Source of the DNA: an uncultured Phaeodactylibacter sp.
Lineage (GTDB): Bacteria > Bacteroidota > Bacteroidia > Chitinophagales > Saprospiraceae
Reading direction: 5' to 3'
DNA: 15,035 nucleotides
NCBI GenBank assembly: GCA_913062745.1
Contig: CAJXXJ010000022.1
Coordinates: 1 to 15,035, forward strand
Part shown: one piece after another, positions 14,501 to 15,035 of the stretch
Layout of the letters: each line of letters opens with the position of its first letter
Position numbering within the stretch: position 1 is the stretch's first letter
Notes under the pieces: model-generated
Database searches by the model: none
The model's input: the letters and a program-made list of their open reading frames with translations, nothing else
Told to the model about the DNA's origin: nothing
Made by a program: the position numbers and the translations under genes

Positions 14501-15035
14501 CGATGGCGCGCAGTTCGACTTCGCCCGGGGCGCGATGGGCATCGTGGGCTTCGACGCCCGCCACTATCAGCGCTTCCTCAAGCACTCCGTCATCGCGCTA
14601 CGGGCCGCCGGTGCTACTTCCTTCGGCTCTGAGCGTATGATCTACTTCCTGGGCGGTGTGGACAACTGGCTGTTCAACAGCTTCAACAACGAGATTCCCA
14701 TTCCGGCTTCCGGAGAGGATATTGCCTTTCAGGCGTTGGCCACCAATATGCGGGGGTTTGACCTGAACATCCGAAATGGCAGCTCATACATTTTGTCCAA
14801 TATTGAGCTGCGGATGCCCATCTTCAAATATTTTTCGAAGCGGGTACGCTCACAATTCTTCCGTAACTTCCAGGTCGTGGGCTTCTTTGATGTGGGTACC
14901 GCCTGGGAAGGCAACGACCCCTATAGCGAAGAGAACCCTCTGAATACTTCAGTAGTGGACAACAGTGGTCTGGTCTCTGTGAGGGTCAACTATTTCCGCG
15001 ACCCCATTGTCGCAGGTTACGGCGCAGGGCTAAGG
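11562..15035 (+). CDS. Large outer-membrane protein: protease-like domain, TolB-like propeller and Omp85-like barrel, 3' end beyond window
   Basis: The frame is open from ATG 11562 to the window end, 1158 codons without a stop. I chose this ATG because it opens directly on a signal peptide (residues 1-21, ending LNAQ); an in-frame ATG at 11436 would put 42 unlike residues before it. Residues about 25-285 resemble Peptidase_MA-like domains, including LPDWFKDGL (168-176), but the zinc helix is degenerate: VREGIASVY at 138-146 replaces HExxH, so no peptidase activity is expected. Residues about 297-620 contain TolB/WD40-like blades (TEAKLSPRGNKILYI, VAWSPNGQQVAIMY). A charged, disordered linker with a Glu run follows (about 645-780). 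From about 784 a beta-barrel-like region begins, with surface-antigen/Omp85 features such as ELRMPIF and VVGFFDVGTAW, and DPIVAGYGAGLR near the window end. It is predicted to sit in the outer membrane; its function is unknown. Confidence 0.82.
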   Translation, partial: MRHLHLLFLLSCLAASALNAQGIQVEFGKNRVQYHQDFAEWSEYESDNFVTYWYGQSRYVGQSVVQLAEFDFEEIQNVLEHRINEKIRIIVYSDLTDVKQSNIGSEETFVNTGGQTKIVGNKVFVYFNGNHNDLRRQVREGIASVYLNEMLFGSNIQEIVQNAVMMNLPDWFKDGLVGYVGERWNPELDNKLRDYILSDDFDGFEELAERDPKLAGHSLWYFIGERYGKSQVSNLLYLTRINRSIENGFLYVLGMPYEVVGDSWAIFFKERYRAEAATRDSIPGVPVDLKNKRDLPITEAKLSPRGNKILYILNEIGKYRVYVHDLATGKRDRLLKGGFRNAFQATDYNYPHVAWSPNGQQVAIMYEKRDVVYLRIHDLTTGDYEQEPLSTEYQRVFSMDFVNPITLVFSAAVRGQSDLFLYYTNTRQTQRITNDFWDDLDASYVELGDQKGILFTSNRPDSMLEREKLDTTLPIGNFDIFYYDLENRSDELVRVTRTPYANERSPIGIDTTWFAYLTDASGIYNRASGYLEEYLHHYDQIIELKDGSEIRMHADSSLTKLDSAEIDTILLEPVYKKRAITQPNTNYGRSILSQSSTGRSMQGIELILQNNLYQVYRRQLQPRQEADMGETTFQNKRSAEIEKAVVVKKQKEAPPKREPEARPNQRPAQAEPEEEEEESSWLISPSNSVLQQEEDITVDTMQVDPSRQDTNKVDIDNYLFQSEFDDEEANPTVIIIEEPEDEETEPKSQVRIITGQSDIEQAVRGRKKKQDDLYEFRSAKIVPYRLEFRTDFVTTQLDNSLLFEGLNSFAANPDGFQLPAPGILMKANFKDLFEDYEFEGGVRVPTTFNGTEYFLTFADKKRRLDRHYAVYRRNQRFAGDGASFVPSRREVNILLGQYGLRYPFDIFRSLRLTTTLRRDRVTQLATERSTLEVPTTSEERAGVRLEYVFDNTLDVALNIKNGSRYKVFVEGIKKFNIDLTDGAQFDFARGAMGIVGFDARHYQRFLKHSVIALRAAGATSFGSERMIYFLGGVDNWLFNSFNNEIPIPASGEDIAFQALATNMRGFDLNIRNGSSYILSNIELRMPIFKYFSKRVRSQFFRNFQVVGFFDVGTAWEGNDPYSEENPLNTSVVDNSGLVSVRVNYFRDPIVAGYGAGLR

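Overview
The window reads as chromosomal DNA of a Bacteroidota bacterium, probably of the Saprospiria (Lewinella/Phaeodactylibacter-like) branch. The evidence is SPII lipoprotein leaders with short Cys boxes, an OprP-type porin, an M1 peptidase ending at a short C-terminal region, a TolB-propeller/Omp85-like fusion, weak or absent Shine-Dalgarno sequences, and candidate promoters of the TTG-N17-23-TAnnTTTG type. The genus is a guess. No tRNA, rRNA, CRISPR array, insertion sequence or phage gene is visible.

Layout. (1) 1-1878, minus: an S33-type alpha/beta-hydrolase lipoprotein, then a MuiA-family protein (DUF4140/DUF4139) that runs off the left edge. A perfect 13-bp hairpin lies between them. 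(2) 2061-2705, plus: a small lipoprotein with three 26-residue tandem repeats, closed by a strong intrinsic terminator. (3) 8284 down to 2721, minus: five genes in one direction. They are an OprO/P-like porin, a tandem-rhodanese lipoprotein, a Tat-exported sulfite-oxidase-family molybdoenzyme, a membrane-anchored monoheme cytochrome c, and a sterol desaturase/fatty acid hydroxylase-family membrane protein. (4) 8285-8817: a long regulatory region upstream of the porin, with two identical TCCTA-N9-TAGGA dyads, an 18-bp palindrome, a candidate promoter and a structured leader. (5) 11187 down to 8818, minus: an MBL-fold hydrolase followed by an M1 aminopeptidase. (6) 11188-11561: a divergent regulatory region with a possible multi-hairpin RNA leader. 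(7) 11562-15035, plus: a very large outer-membrane protein, cut by the right edge, that combines a degenerate metalloprotease-like domain, a TolB-like propeller, an acidic linker and an Omp85-like barrel.

The central operon is the most coherent and interesting system. The rhodanese could release sulfite from thiosulfate or another sulfane donor. The SorA-like enzyme could oxidise it to sulfate and pass electrons to the adjacent anchored cytochrome. The porin could admit the anionic substrate. The diiron-type membrane hydroxylase has no obvious place in that pathway and carries an unusual roughly 49-residue hydrophobic insertion between two of its histidine motifs. The pathway is inference from gene families and adjacency; substrates are not shown by the sequence.
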